A DNA stretch of 64,000 nt from an uncultured Lachnospiraceae bacterium. Its GTDB lineage: Bacteria; Bacillota; Clostridia; Lachnospirales; Lachnospiraceae. The notes under the pieces were generated by a model. The model worked only from the letters and a program-made list of their open reading frames with translations, ran no database searches and was not told the DNA's origin. The translations under genes and the position numbers were made by a program. The stretch spans positions 1 through 64,000 of the forward strand of contig CAJUHP010000005.1 in the NCBI GenBank assembly GCA_910586125.1, in the 5' to 3' direction. Shown in pieces: positions 1 to 7,940 of this stretch (its first letter is position 1; each line of letters begins with the position of its first letter).

Positions 1-148
1 CCTGGGGATGATCCTCCGCCAATTTGAAGGCGAGAAAGGATTTTCCTGTGCCGGTAGGGTGAATCACGGCCGCTCTCCCGGCTTCTTCCATCATGGCCAG
101 CGCGGAATGGTAGGCTTTTTGGTTGTGTTCGTAGAGAGCGAGCGCCAT
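1..148 (-). CDS. DEAD/DEAH-box helicase, 5' end only (runs off the window)
   Basis: The reading frame starts at an ATG at 148 and is open to the left edge, giving about 49 residues. It contains a Walker A (motif I) signature, HPTGTGKS, near residue 30, preceded by a Q-motif-like N-terminus (YEHNQKAY). This is typical of superfamily 2 helicases that begin directly with the ATPase core. A ribosome binding site AGGAG lies about 8 bases before the ATG. The gene is the only one that a leftward promoter from the inverted-repeat element at 226-496 could drive. The family is clear from the motif, but the exact role (DNA repair, defence or accessory helicase) cannot be judged from this fragment. Confidence 0.75.
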   Translation of the reverse strand, partial: MALALYEHNQKAYHSALAMMEEAGRAAVIHPTGTGKSFLAFKLAEDHPQ

Positions 149-225
149 GCGGTTTCTCCTTTCTGTGTTTTGCGTGCTGCCTGAGGCAGACTCGACCATC
201 TCTTGTTTTTCAAAGGGGAAGAAAT

Positions 226-253
226 TTTCGTTAAATAGCCTGTTTAACGAAAA
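226..253 (+). repeat. Left 28-bp inverted repeat of a probable invertible element
   Basis: A perfect 28-bp sequence is repeated in inverted orientation at 469-496. Each copy is itself near-palindromic: 10-bp arms (TTTCGTTAAA and TTTAACGAAA) around an asymmetric 7-bp spacer (TAGCCTG). Two inverted binding arms around a 6-8 bp crossover spacer is the usual layout of tyrosine-recombinase core sites. No recombinase is encoded in the window. Confidence 0.75.
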
Positions 254-298
254 AAAGAGGCCGAAAAACCCTTATATTAAGGGTTTTTCGGCCTCTTT
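254..298. terminator. Perfect bidirectional hairpin terminator inside the invertible element
   Basis: A 21-bp perfect stem with a 3-base loop (AAAGAGGCCG... paired with ...CGGCCTCTTT) directly abuts the left repeat. The A-rich side and the TTT side allow it to act on both strands. It would stop leftward read-through from the minus-strand operon ending at 572 into the helicase gene, whichever way the element is oriented. Confidence 0.75.
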
Positions 299-374
299 CA
301 CATGTTTTTGGCAGGGATTTCTGGATTTTCCGTATTTTCCTTACTGGAAAATCCAATATTTTTTTCGGAAAGTG

Positions 375-403
375 TTGCATTCTTTTTTGTTTCGACGTAT
401 AAT
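375..403 (+). promoter_or_regulatory. Sigma-A type promoter inside the invertible element, pointing right
   Basis: The -35 box TTGCAT (375-380) and the perfect -10 box TATAAT (398-403) are separated by 17 bp. It lies between the two inverted repeats, and in this orientation it fires toward 496 and then antisense into the 3' end of the radical SAM gene. If 226-496 were inverted, the -10 would fall near 319-324 and read toward the helicase start at 148. This is a sequence match only; activity is inferred. Confidence 0.65.
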
Positions 404-468
404 AACAGAAGTTTAAAGGGCAAATCGCCGTTCCTGTTTTATAAATTCTTATATTTTTTTCGGGAGCC

Positions 469-496
469 TTTTCGTTAAACAGGCTATTTAACGAAA
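469..496 (-). repeat. Right 28-bp inverted repeat of a probable invertible element
   Basis: This is the exact reverse complement of 226-253. The two copies bound 215 bp that hold a strong hairpin and a consensus promoter. The match was read base by base and is perfect over 28 bp. Confidence 0.75.
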
Positions 497-571
497 CTAG
501 CTCTTATATTTTTAAATCTTGTTTGAGGAAAATGCGGTCTGTTTTTTATTTAAAGCGCTTTTAAATACAGC

Positions 572-2041
572 TTAAGGTCTGCTCCGGAAATTTTTTACCT
601 CCCCCCAGCCATATCGTCTGCCAAGCTGTGTCAGTCGGGCGAAATAACGATCAATCCAATCCTCTTCCTTCTTTAACTGACATGTTATGGAAACTTTCAT
701 ATAGTAACTAATATACCATTTCCACCAGCGGATCTGAAATTCCATTGCATCCGCAAAGACTTCTGTCAGTTCTTCCGCCCTCTCTCCCGCCTGATATTTT
801 TGATGAGCTATTTTATAAATATTTTCATAAATCCAGTCAAACATATGGTGCGGTGTCAGCTTGAGCTGCCAGCAGTCCTTGGCCTTCTGCTCCTGCTGAT
901 ACTCATCTTCTGTCAGTCGTTCTCTGTAGATATCGGTTTCATATCCATCCCCTGCCCAGCGCGCCCAGTACAGATTCCCGCCATTCTCATGTCCGCTCGT
1001 ATCCAGCGAATGAGCCATTCGCAAAAATTCCTCCAGATGACTTCTCAGATATTGGTTTTTCTTCTGTCCGGAAAATGAATTCATAAAATCCCTCTTTAAG
1101 TGATTCAGCTTCTCGGAGTAAGATTGAATCAAAAAGCAGGTATCCAGACGATAATTAAAAGAAATCCCAAAATAAGGAATCACCATGCAGTCTCTGCAGA
1201 GGTCGGCTTTCTTTTTACCGGCGCCATACTGCTCAAAAACAGGAGATTCCAGCATGTTTGCCAGACTTCCATTCCAGGGCAGTGTCTCCTGCACAGCATG
1301 ATAACAAGGGAGAAGCAGAGAACCATCCGGGGCAAAGGTCAGCGTTTGATGATTTGCCGAACAGGGTATCTGGGCTCTCATTCGGCATTCCCGAATCCAC
1401 TCCATAAAATGCAGCATGACAATGGTATAGGGCTCATAAATTTGCTCCCGGATCCACCCCGTATAATCTTCTTCCCCCTCCGCCTCACCATCAAAATAGG
1501 AAAACACTGGATTCAGATAAATCTCAATTTGATTCTGACCTGCAAAATTAATCAGCTCATCCAATTCCCAAATGTTATCTTTTGATACCGTCGCCATCAT
1601 CCGCACTGGCCGAAGCTTGCGAACGGTCTCGATGGTTTCCTTCACCTGCTTCAGACCGTCCACTCCCCGAATCTTTTGATACGTTTCTTGATTCAGAGTA
1701 TCCAAAGACACATTAAACTTATCCGCCCACCGGACAGTTTCCAAAAGTCTGTCCTGCCCCTGGCAAATGCCGTTTATCGTGACTTCCGTCTTGATGCCGA
1801 GCGTTTTCGCATAACGCAGCAGCGCAGGAAGATTTTCACAGAGAAGCGGCTCGCCTCCAGTAAAATCAATATAGCGTACTCCGGCTTCAAAGCATTGCCG
1901 GATCAGTGTCCTTGCATCGTCCTGCGTCAATTCTTTCCTGTCTGCAAACGCCTCCTCCTGCCAGACATTACAATATCGGCATCGGGAATTGCAGCGGTAC
2001 GTAATATAATAACGCATACAATAAAACTGATCCCTTTTCAT
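572..2041 (-). CDS. Radical SAM protein with SPASM-like C-terminal cysteines
   Basis: The 489-residue protein carries the radical SAM cluster motif CxxxCxxC at residues 17-24 (C17, C21, C24) and the SAM-binding TGGEP at 61-65. Further cysteines at 227, 246, 282, 285 and 302 resemble the auxiliary-cluster region of SPASM/twitch enzymes. Such enzymes use radical chemistry on sugars, peptides or cofactors; the substrate here is unknown. It is the last gene of a minus-strand operon and follows a class III aminotransferase by 13 bp, so a role in amino-sugar or amino-cyclitol chemistry is a reasonable inference. The start has a good AAGGAG site. The C-terminal 170 residues are not recognised. Confidence 0.85.
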   Translation of the reverse strand: MKRDQFYCMRYYITYRCNSRCRYCNVWQEEAFADRKELTQDDARTLIRQCFEAGVRYIDFTGGEPLLCENLPALLRYAKTLGIKTEVTINGICQGQDRLLETVRWADKFNVSLDTLNQETYQKIRGVDGLKQVKETIETVRKLRPVRMMATVSKDNIWELDELINFAGQNQIEIYLNPVFSYFDGEAEGEEDYTGWIREQIYEPYTIVMLHFMEWIRECRMRAQIPCSANHQTLTFAPDGSLLLPCYHAVQETLPWNGSLANMLESPVFEQYGAGKKKADLCRDCMVIPYFGISFNYRLDTCFLIQSYSEKLNHLKRDFMNSFSGQKKNQYLRSHLEEFLRMAHSLDTSGHENGGNLYWARWAGDGYETDIYRERLTEDEYQQEQKAKDCWQLKLTPHHMFDWIYENIYKIAHQKYQAGERAEELTEVFADAMEFQIRWWKWYISYYMKVSITCQLKKEEDWIDRYFARLTQLGRRYGWGEVKNFRSRP

Positions 2042-2054
2042 CCGTTTCTCCTTT

Positions 2055-3332
2055 TTAGCCAGAAACTGCTTTCTGTACCTCCTCTATGCTTCTCTCCAAA
2101 ATTTTCAAACCAGAAAGCAGCTCCTTTTGTTCTATGATCAAAGGCGGCGCCAGACGCAGAATGTAATCTCCCCCGATCGCCTCCAGCCCGTTTTTCCTGC
2201 ATTTTTTCAGTACCGTCATTCCCATTCCGGCAAACGGTTCCTTTGTCTGTTTGTCCCGCACAAACTCTACTGCCCCCATCAGCCCCAGGCTTCTCACCTC
2301 TCCAATAATCGAAAAACGCTCCTTCAAAGCCGCAAGCTCTACCTTTAACGGCGCCTCCAGACAGCGCACATGGGCCAGAAGCTCTTTTTCTTTTATCATC
2401 TGCAAAAGCTCCGCCGCCACGGCCAACGCCTCCGGATGCGCCGCAAATGTAGAGTCTCTCTCCATCGGGCGCATGGCGTAACGGTTCTTTGTCAAATATT
2501 CTCTTTCCAGCAAAACAGACAAAGGCTTTCCATTCGCCAGCCCTTTTGTCAGCGCGATCATATCTGGAAGCAGTCCAAACTGTGTGCTCGCCAGATAGCT
2601 TCCCGTCCTTCCGCCTCCGGTTAACACCTCATCTGCAAACAGCAAAACCCCTTCTCTCCGGCAAAAATTCTGCATAAGCTGCCAGTAATCCTTGGGGGGA
2701 ATCACGATGCCGGCTCCTTGAACCGGTTCAAAAATCAGCGCGCCAGCCTTTTTTTCCTGCAGGATTTTGCAGGCGGCCTTTACACATTCCCGGTCACAGG
2801 ATTCCGGCTTCCCGTTCCATGAACAGCGGTAGCAGTTTGGAAAATCAATCTGAAAATTATCATATAACGACGCCTTTTCTGTCTCGTTGATCAGAAGCTT
2901 AGCCGCCTGTGTTTTGCCGTGAAATCCATTTCGGTAAGCGCCGATGGCAATTCGTTTTTTGTTGTAATAGTTGACAATGTCCGTCAGTCCCCGATCTATG
3001 GTATATCCTCCGTCATTATAGGGAATCGCCTTATAATCACCGGCAGGCAGATGCTCAAAAAGCCGCCGGTAAAACATCAGCTCCGCCTGTGAGTGCCTGG
3101 CATGAATATTTGCCAGCCGTTTTGCCTGCTCATATCCGGACCGGTTCAAACGCGCACAGCCATGGCCAAACGTATTGGTAAAAATTCCGGAAGAAAAATC
3201 CAGATATTCGTTTCCCTGCGCGTCCCAATACCGGCAGCCCCTTCCCTCTACAGGAATATGGCTGCTATCATCAACGCTTCCTCCCGGCATATATTTTTTT
3301 AACGCTTCCAGAATCTCTTTGTTTTTATCCAT
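2055..3332 (-). CDS. Class III PLP-dependent aminotransferase
   Basis: The 425-residue protein belongs to the acetylornithine / GABA / glutamate-1-semialdehyde aminotransferase family (fold type I). The cofactor-binding DEV lies at 234-236 in the context ADEVLTGGGRTG, and the PLP Schiff-base lysine is K263 in LTKGLANGKP. A cysteine-rich insert at about 167-183 (CYRC...CDREC) recalls that of some GABA-type aminotransferases. It probably adds an amino group to a keto-intermediate made by neighbouring enzymes such as the SDR, epimerase or radical SAM protein; the true substrate is unknown. It lies 37 bp after the previous gene and 13 bp before the radical SAM gene. Confidence 0.85.
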   Translation of the reverse strand: MDKNKEILEALKKYMPGGSVDDSSHIPVEGRGCRYWDAQGNEYLDFSSGIFTNTFGHGCARLNRSGYEQAKRLANIHARHSQAELMFYRRLFEHLPAGDYKAIPYNDGGYTIDRGLTDIVNYYNKKRIAIGAYRNGFHGKTQAAKLLINETEKASLYDNFQIDFPNCYRCSWNGKPESCDRECVKAACKILQEKKAGALIFEPVQGAGIVIPPKDYWQLMQNFCRREGVLLFADEVLTGGGRTGSYLASTQFGLLPDMIALTKGLANGKPLSVLLEREYLTKNRYAMRPMERDSTFAAHPEALAVAAELLQMIKEKELLAHVRCLEAPLKVELAALKERFSIIGEVRSLGLMGAVEFVRDKQTKEPFAGMGMTVLKKCRKNGLEAIGGDYILRLAPPLIIEQKELLSGLKILERSIEEVQKAVSG

Positions 3333-3369
3333 CCGCGGCTTCCTGCCCCCAATGTCCCGCCCGATTGAT

Positions 3370-4581
3370 TCAGCATGATTTGTCCAGCCTGTCGCGCACT
3401 ACGCCGTATCTCAGCATATTTTCAATCGTCCCATAATCTTTCTGCAATTCCAGATAAGGCGCCAGACTTTTAAAGGTCCGCAGATGCTTCTCCAGCTCCG
3501 GTTCCAGCTCCTGTATCATCTCCAGCATCATGCAGCCCTGATAGTTCCGGTATGCGGTGTCTCTCTCTATATTTCGTTTATTAATCCATGTGTGCATGAT
3601 GTCCTGATGCCAATTTCGGCATTCGGGATGATGCTCCAGCGTGTAATAATGCCATTCCACCTGCTCTTTGCTTTTGCAGTCATAAAAAAAGGGCGGATCC
3701 CAGATTATATTCAGAAAAGCTTCCACCTGATCCGTATCCCAATAGCCATGAGAGGCGGCCACCATCGGAAAGGTTCTCTGGTCAATTCCCAGAAGCTGCC
3801 TGGATATCACATCCGCATCCGGAGAAAAAGGAAGGTGATTATGCAAAAAAAGTCGACTGAAAAAGACGCTCCATTCCGTCAGAAGAGACCGATCATTGAA
3901 ATACATCAAACAGGTATTGACCGCCGGCAGATTGATCGGATAGTTCTTTGGTATCTGAACTCCTTCCGGAAAATGCAGCTCTGTGAAATCCGGATAGCAA
4001 GGCATCCGCACTGCCTCCAGATGCCCGAAAGCTGCCCGTATCCCCGTCGGATTTTTTAAAATGGCATCATGGCGTCTTTTTAAAATCAAATCTGTGTCAA
4101 CAAAAAGGATGGGAATTTTTTCTTTTGTATCTCTTGCTTCCGCCATCAGGGCATAGGGCTTGACTGCCGAATAATAAATTCGATGATCGACGTTGTCCAT
4201 CGTGATATTTCTACAAATATCTTCTGTCTCAATGCGATCCCAGACGCCGTGCTCTGCCAACCCATGACGATCCAGGTATCCAAAAAGCATGTCATCACAA
4301 TAAAGACTATGGCATGACTCTTTTTCGCAGTAAAGCATCTGCCGGATTACGGCTCCCGACGCCAGCATTGTCAGCAGATAATGGCTTCCAAAGGCCAGCT
4401 CCAGCGTTTCGTCATCCAACCGGCCGTTTCCCTGAGCCTGTCCGCCAAAGGTACGGTATGCCAGCGGATAGCTTCCCAGTGCGTTCAATGTATGAACCGG
4501 CGCCGGTTTTTCCGGTTTTTGCCCCTCCTCTATATAAGTCAGCAGTTCTTTTACCCGCTTACTTTCCATTGTGTTCTTCAC
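3370..4581 (-). CDS. Putative GT-A-like glycosyltransferase of unknown family
   Basis: This is a 403-residue soluble protein without a signal peptide. A DTD triplet at 162-164 follows a hydrophobic beta-strand (IPILFVDTDLIL), the usual place of the metal-binding DxD in GT-A glycosyltransferases. Downstream there are aromatic-rich segments and a late HTWINK motif. I do not recognise a characterised family, although the layout resembles DUF6734-type proteins. Its ATG overlaps the stop of the upstream epimerase gene (ATGA), which implies translational coupling. A sugar-transfer role is inferred from DxD and context only. Confidence 0.6.
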   Translation of the reverse strand: MKNTMESKRVKELLTYIEEGQKPEKPAPVHTLNALGSYPLAYRTFGGQAQGNGRLDDETLELAFGSHYLLTMLASGAVIRQMLYCEKESCHSLYCDDMLFGYLDRHGLAEHGVWDRIETEDICRNITMDNVDHRIYYSAVKPYALMAEARDTKEKIPILFVDTDLILKRRHDAILKNPTGIRAAFGHLEAVRMPCYPDFTELHFPEGVQIPKNYPINLPAVNTCLMYFNDRSLLTEWSVFFSRLFLHNHLPFSPDADVISRQLLGIDQRTFPMVAASHGYWDTDQVEAFLNIIWDPPFFYDCKSKEQVEWHYYTLEHHPECRNWHQDIMHTWINKRNIERDTAYRNYQGCMMLEMIQELEPELEKHLRTFKSLAPYLELQKDYGTIENMLRYGVVRDRLDKSC

Positions 4582-5618
4582 CTGTCATTCTTTCTGTCTT
4601 GCTGCTCACGCTTCCACCAGGCAATGGTCTCCCTCAGTCCGTCTTCCAGCGGTGTCAACGGTTCAAAACCAAATACCAGGCGGGCTTTATTGTAATCCAT
4701 ATGCTGCCTGCGAAGCTCCGATATAGTCTCTGTGATCTCAATTTGCAGCGGCGTTTGAGCATTCATCTGCGCCCGGAGAATCCGCACCACTTCACCGATA
4801 GAATGATGACAGCAGGAGCCCAGATTGAAAGCCTGCCCCCACTGTGCGCCGCCTTCCCGATTCCATGTCTCCAGTTTATTCAAAATCTTTGTGATGGCCT
4901 CACACAAATCTTCTACATAAAGAAAATCCCTTTGATAATTGTGGAGCTGACCGTCATCTCCCCGGTACATGCGCAAAACACATTCTCGATTTTCCTGAAT
5001 CGCCTGAATCGTACCTGGAATAATACGGGTCTTTTGCCGGTCATACCTGCCGTAAATATTGCAAAAACGAAGCACAATCCCCTGAACGCCGTGTTCTTCC
5101 CACCATAGGCGCACCATCTCATCCGCCTCTCGTTTGGACTCATCATACGGGCTGTTCAGGGGCGTCAGCGCATCTTGTTCTGTATAGGCCTGTGACCGCA
5201 GCTCTCCATATACCTTATCTGTAGAGGCATATAAGAAACCTTTGACGTCTCTCCGATCTCTTACTATATTCAATAAATTCTCTGTGCCGCCCACATTTAC
5301 GCTTCTGGTTTTACGCTCATTCCTCGCCCCCATCTGAATGGTGGACAACGCCGCCAGATGAATCACATAGTCTATGGCATAACGGCAAAATATTCTCTGA
5401 AGCAATCCATGATCCCGGATATCTCCCCGGATCTTCCGTAATTCCCACTCCCTTACATTCTCCGCAAAGTCGAGAACGCACCGGTACGCCCCGCAGCAAT
5501 ACCGGCATTCTTTCCAATCCAAAGCGATCACCCGGTACCCTCTGCGCAAAAGAGTTTCTGTCAAATTTCTCCCGATAAATCCCGCGGCTCCCGTCACCAG
5601 AACTACCTGACATTTCAT
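4578..5618 (-). CDS. NAD-dependent sugar epimerase/dehydratase (extended SDR)
   Basis: The protein opens with the Rossmann dinucleotide motif GAAGFIG at residues 10-16. It then has the STDKVYGE segment and an active-site Y-x3-K (YDESK), all typical of extended SDR enzymes acting on NDP-sugars such as the GalE/RmlB/WbpP relatives. The chosen start (MKCQ...) leaves about 346 residues and follows an AGAGGG site. An upstream in-frame ATG at 5654 would overlap the 4-alpha-glucanotransferase gene and only adds a poorly conserved tail. It is presumed to make the NDP-sugar used by the neighbouring aminotransferase or glycosyltransferase; which reaction it performs is not determined. Confidence 0.85.
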   Translation of the reverse strand: MKCQVVLVTGAAGFIGRNLTETLLRRGYRVIALDWKECRYCCGAYRCVLDFAENVREWELRKIRGDIRDHGLLQRIFCRYAIDYVIHLAALSTIQMGARNERKTRSVNVGGTENLLNIVRDRRDVKGFLYASTDKVYGELRSQAYTEQDALTPLNSPYDESKREADEMVRLWWEEHGVQGIVLRFCNIYGRYDRQKTRIIPGTIQAIQENRECVLRMYRGDDGQLHNYQRDFLYVEDLCEAITKILNKLETWNREGGAQWGQAFNLGSCCHHSIGEVVRILRAQMNAQTPLQIEITETISELRRQHMDYNKARLVFGFEPLTPLEDGLRETIAWWKREQQDRKNDR

Positions 5619-5635
5619 CCTGCCCTCTTTTCGCT

Positions 5636-7219
5636 CTATTGCAGATACTCCCATAATCTCTGTTTTTCCTCTGGGCAGCGACCGGTCAGAACCGCCAGCC
5701 GCTTCAAGCGGTCTGCCAGCCGCCTATCCAACTTCGACATATCAGAAAGCCTCCATTTCCAGGAATCTTCACATCTGTCCTGATATACCAGCCTTCCCTC
5801 TTCTCCCAGCTCCAGCAAATCCTGCAAGGGCAAGATAACCTGACAGGCAACCGATTGATAGGCCGTCTTAATCAAAGCCCACGAAAGTTCTTTCCTGCTC
5901 GTTTTGCCTGTCCACCACCGCATATAAGCCAGCTTTTCTTCCGGCAATTCCTCCAGATACTGACGTAACGGCATTTGATCATGTGTGCCGGTATATACCA
6001 CCATATTTTTTTCATGGGAAAAGGGAAGATGGTTACTGTCCAGCCCGTACTTATCCGTAAAAGCAATCTGCAGCAGCCGCATTCCCGGCCAGCCTATTTT
6101 CTGCATTCTCTCCTGGAAACCTTCGGGAATGATCCCCAGATCTTCTACCATCACCGACAAGCCCACTCGCCCTGCCTCCTCGGCAATGACGTGTGACAGC
6201 TTATCGTCTCCCGCATCCGGTCCGGCGCACCATCGCCTTTTTTCCCTGCCGGTTTCTGCGTCTCCTTCTATGGCGTAAAAACGACTCAGCGCAATTGCAT
6301 GGTCAATCCGCAAACCGTCATACATCCGGCCCGCCATACGTATCCGGCGGCGAAACCAATCATACCCGTCCGCCTGATGATTTTTCCAGACATACACCGG
6401 ATTTCCCCAGTTTCTGTATTTCTCCTCCCGCGAATCGTCCGGTACTCCCGCCCAAATTTTTACTTCTCCGCTCTGCAGACCCACGGCAAACAATTCCCTG
6501 CAGCACCATACGTCCACGCTGTCATGAGAAACATAAAAGGGCATGTCTCCAATGATATCAATTCCCTGCCGGTTGGCATATTCCCGCAGCGCGTTCCACT
6601 GTCGGAAAAAAATATACTGAACAAACCGCCAGAAATCCGTTTCGTCCTTTTGGCGGCTCCTATATTCGGAAAATTCCGGTTCCCTTCTCTGTGCCAGAAA
6701 CCGCGGCCACCTTTGCCACGGTTCATGGTTCTCCTTCTCCTTGATCGCCATAAAAAGGGCGTAATCTTCCAGCCACTCACGGTTTTCACAGCAAAAGCTC
6801 TGGTATTCTCTCTCCTCTCCCCTCTCCTGTTCCCGAAAACGGCGATACGCCTGACGCAGCAGCTTTGGTTTTTCCGTAAAAAGCCTTCCGTAGTCCACCT
6901 GACATTGAGTCTCCTGCACTGCTGCTTTTTCCAATTCTTCCTGGCACAATAAGCCGTCTTGCTCTAGGATATCCGGCGAAATATAATTTATGCTGCCGGC
7001 AAACGCACTCGGACTCTGATATGGGCTGTTTCCGAAGCTGGTGGGGTTTAGAGGAAGAATCGACCATTGGCGGATTCCGGCTTCCCCGAGCCAGTCCACA
7101 AACTGCCTGGCTTCCCAGCCAAAATCACCGATCCCATACCGGCCTGGAAGACAGCTTACCGGCATCAGAATCCCACATGTCCTCTTATTTGTTTGTGCTC
7201 TCCCCTGCATTTCTTTCAT
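5636..7219 (-). CDS. malQ: 4-alpha-glucanotransferase (GH77, MalQ-type)
   Basis: The 527-residue protein is full length for GH77. It shows the N-terminal GRYGIGDFG and the SPYQSPSAFAGS substrate segment, then GDMPFYVSHDSVDVW, LRIDHAIAL with the nucleophile Asp, VEDLGIIPEG with the acid/base Glu, and YTGTHDQ. The last is normally THDN(D), so there is a local substitution after the conserved Asp. The family disproportionates alpha-1,4-glucans in the cytoplasm. Its place inside an amino-sugar or glycan operon is odd. Its start overlaps the stop of the SDR gene (ATGA), so it is co-translated and is not simply an inserted maltose gene. Confidence 0.92.
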   Translation of the reverse strand: MKEMQGRAQTNKRTCGILMPVSCLPGRYGIGDFGWEARQFVDWLGEAGIRQWSILPLNPTSFGNSPYQSPSAFAGSINYISPDILEQDGLLCQEELEKAAVQETQCQVDYGRLFTEKPKLLRQAYRRFREQERGEEREYQSFCCENREWLEDYALFMAIKEKENHEPWQRWPRFLAQRREPEFSEYRSRQKDETDFWRFVQYIFFRQWNALREYANRQGIDIIGDMPFYVSHDSVDVWCCRELFAVGLQSGEVKIWAGVPDDSREEKYRNWGNPVYVWKNHQADGYDWFRRRIRMAGRMYDGLRIDHAIALSRFYAIEGDAETGREKRRWCAGPDAGDDKLSHVIAEEAGRVGLSVMVEDLGIIPEGFQERMQKIGWPGMRLLQIAFTDKYGLDSNHLPFSHEKNMVVYTGTHDQMPLRQYLEELPEEKLAYMRWWTGKTSRKELSWALIKTAYQSVACQVILPLQDLLELGEEGRLVYQDRCEDSWKWRLSDMSKLDRRLADRLKRLAVLTGRCPEEKQRLWEYLQ

Positions 7220-7935
7220 AGCAGGCTTCCTCCCCCGTTTACATGAAATTCCTGACCGGAATCAAAAGCTTCTCTTTCCGTTACAATCCGGTATACCAGC
7301 CGGGCTGCCTCCTGCGGTGTTCCCGCCTTACCCGACGGAAGCTTTTTTTTCCACTCCTCCTTATCATCCGCAGCGGTCATCCGCGTTTCAATCCAGCCCG
7401 GAATCAAAGAAAAAAATCGAATCTTATCCCAATACTCTCTGCGGACCGCCGCCTCCGCTGTCATACGGAGAATTCCCGCCTTGGATGCGGAATAAATCCA
7501 ATCGGCTCCGGTTCCCGCTTTTGCGGCGGCCACAGAGGAACTGTTTACAATAACTCCGCCCTCTGCCTGCATCGCCATACACTCATACTTCATACAAAAA
7601 GCGGTACCCAGCAAATTGACTTCCAGAATTCTTCTCGCTTCCAAGGCATCCAGCAAGTGCATTGATTTCGGTTCGCATCCGATCCCCGCATTGTTAAAAG
7701 CTGCGTCAATCGATCCGCACCATTCCAAAAGTCCTCTGACCTCTGACTCTTCTGAGATATCCGCACGCCGAAAATGGAAACCGCTGTGCTGTCTAGCCAT
7801 TTCCTCCCCACGCAGATCCGCCGGGCTGCTGCCGCAGCCAAACACTTCCCACCCCTTGTCCAAAAACCATTCTGCCGTTGCCCGTCCGATCCCATGAGAA
7901 CTCCCGGTAATCAAAATACTCCCTGTTCTCTCCAT
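7216..7935 (-). CDS. SDR family oxidoreductase
   Basis: This 239-residue classical short-chain dehydrogenase has the cofactor motif TGSSHGIG (10-17), NNAG (81-84) and the catalytic Ser plus Y148-x3-K152 (YSASK). The family carries out NAD(P)-linked oxidation or reduction of hydroxyl and keto groups. It is the second gene of the seven-gene operon, just downstream of the TPR/DUF2971-like gene, and its stop overlaps the 4-alpha-glucanotransferase start. The substrate is unknown; a keto-sugar or a small acyl group is plausible. Confidence 0.88.
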   Translation of the reverse strand: MERTGSILITGSSHGIGRATAEWFLDKGWEVFGCGSSPADLRGEEMARQHSGFHFRRADISEESEVRGLLEWCGSIDAAFNNAGIGCEPKSMHLLDALEARRILEVNLLGTAFCMKYECMAMQAEGGVIVNSSSVAAAKAGTGADWIYSASKAGILRMTAEAAVRREYWDKIRFFSLIPGWIETRMTAADDKEEWKKKLPSGKAGTPQEAARLVYRIVTEREAFDSGQEFHVNGGGSLL

Positions 7936-7940
7936 ACTGC

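Noticed and set aside
545..566. AT-rich hairpin (TATTTAAA / TTTAAATA) just after the radical SAM gene.
   Set aside because: Weak stem and followed by A rather than T on the minus strand. The strong hairpin at 254-298 is a better terminator.
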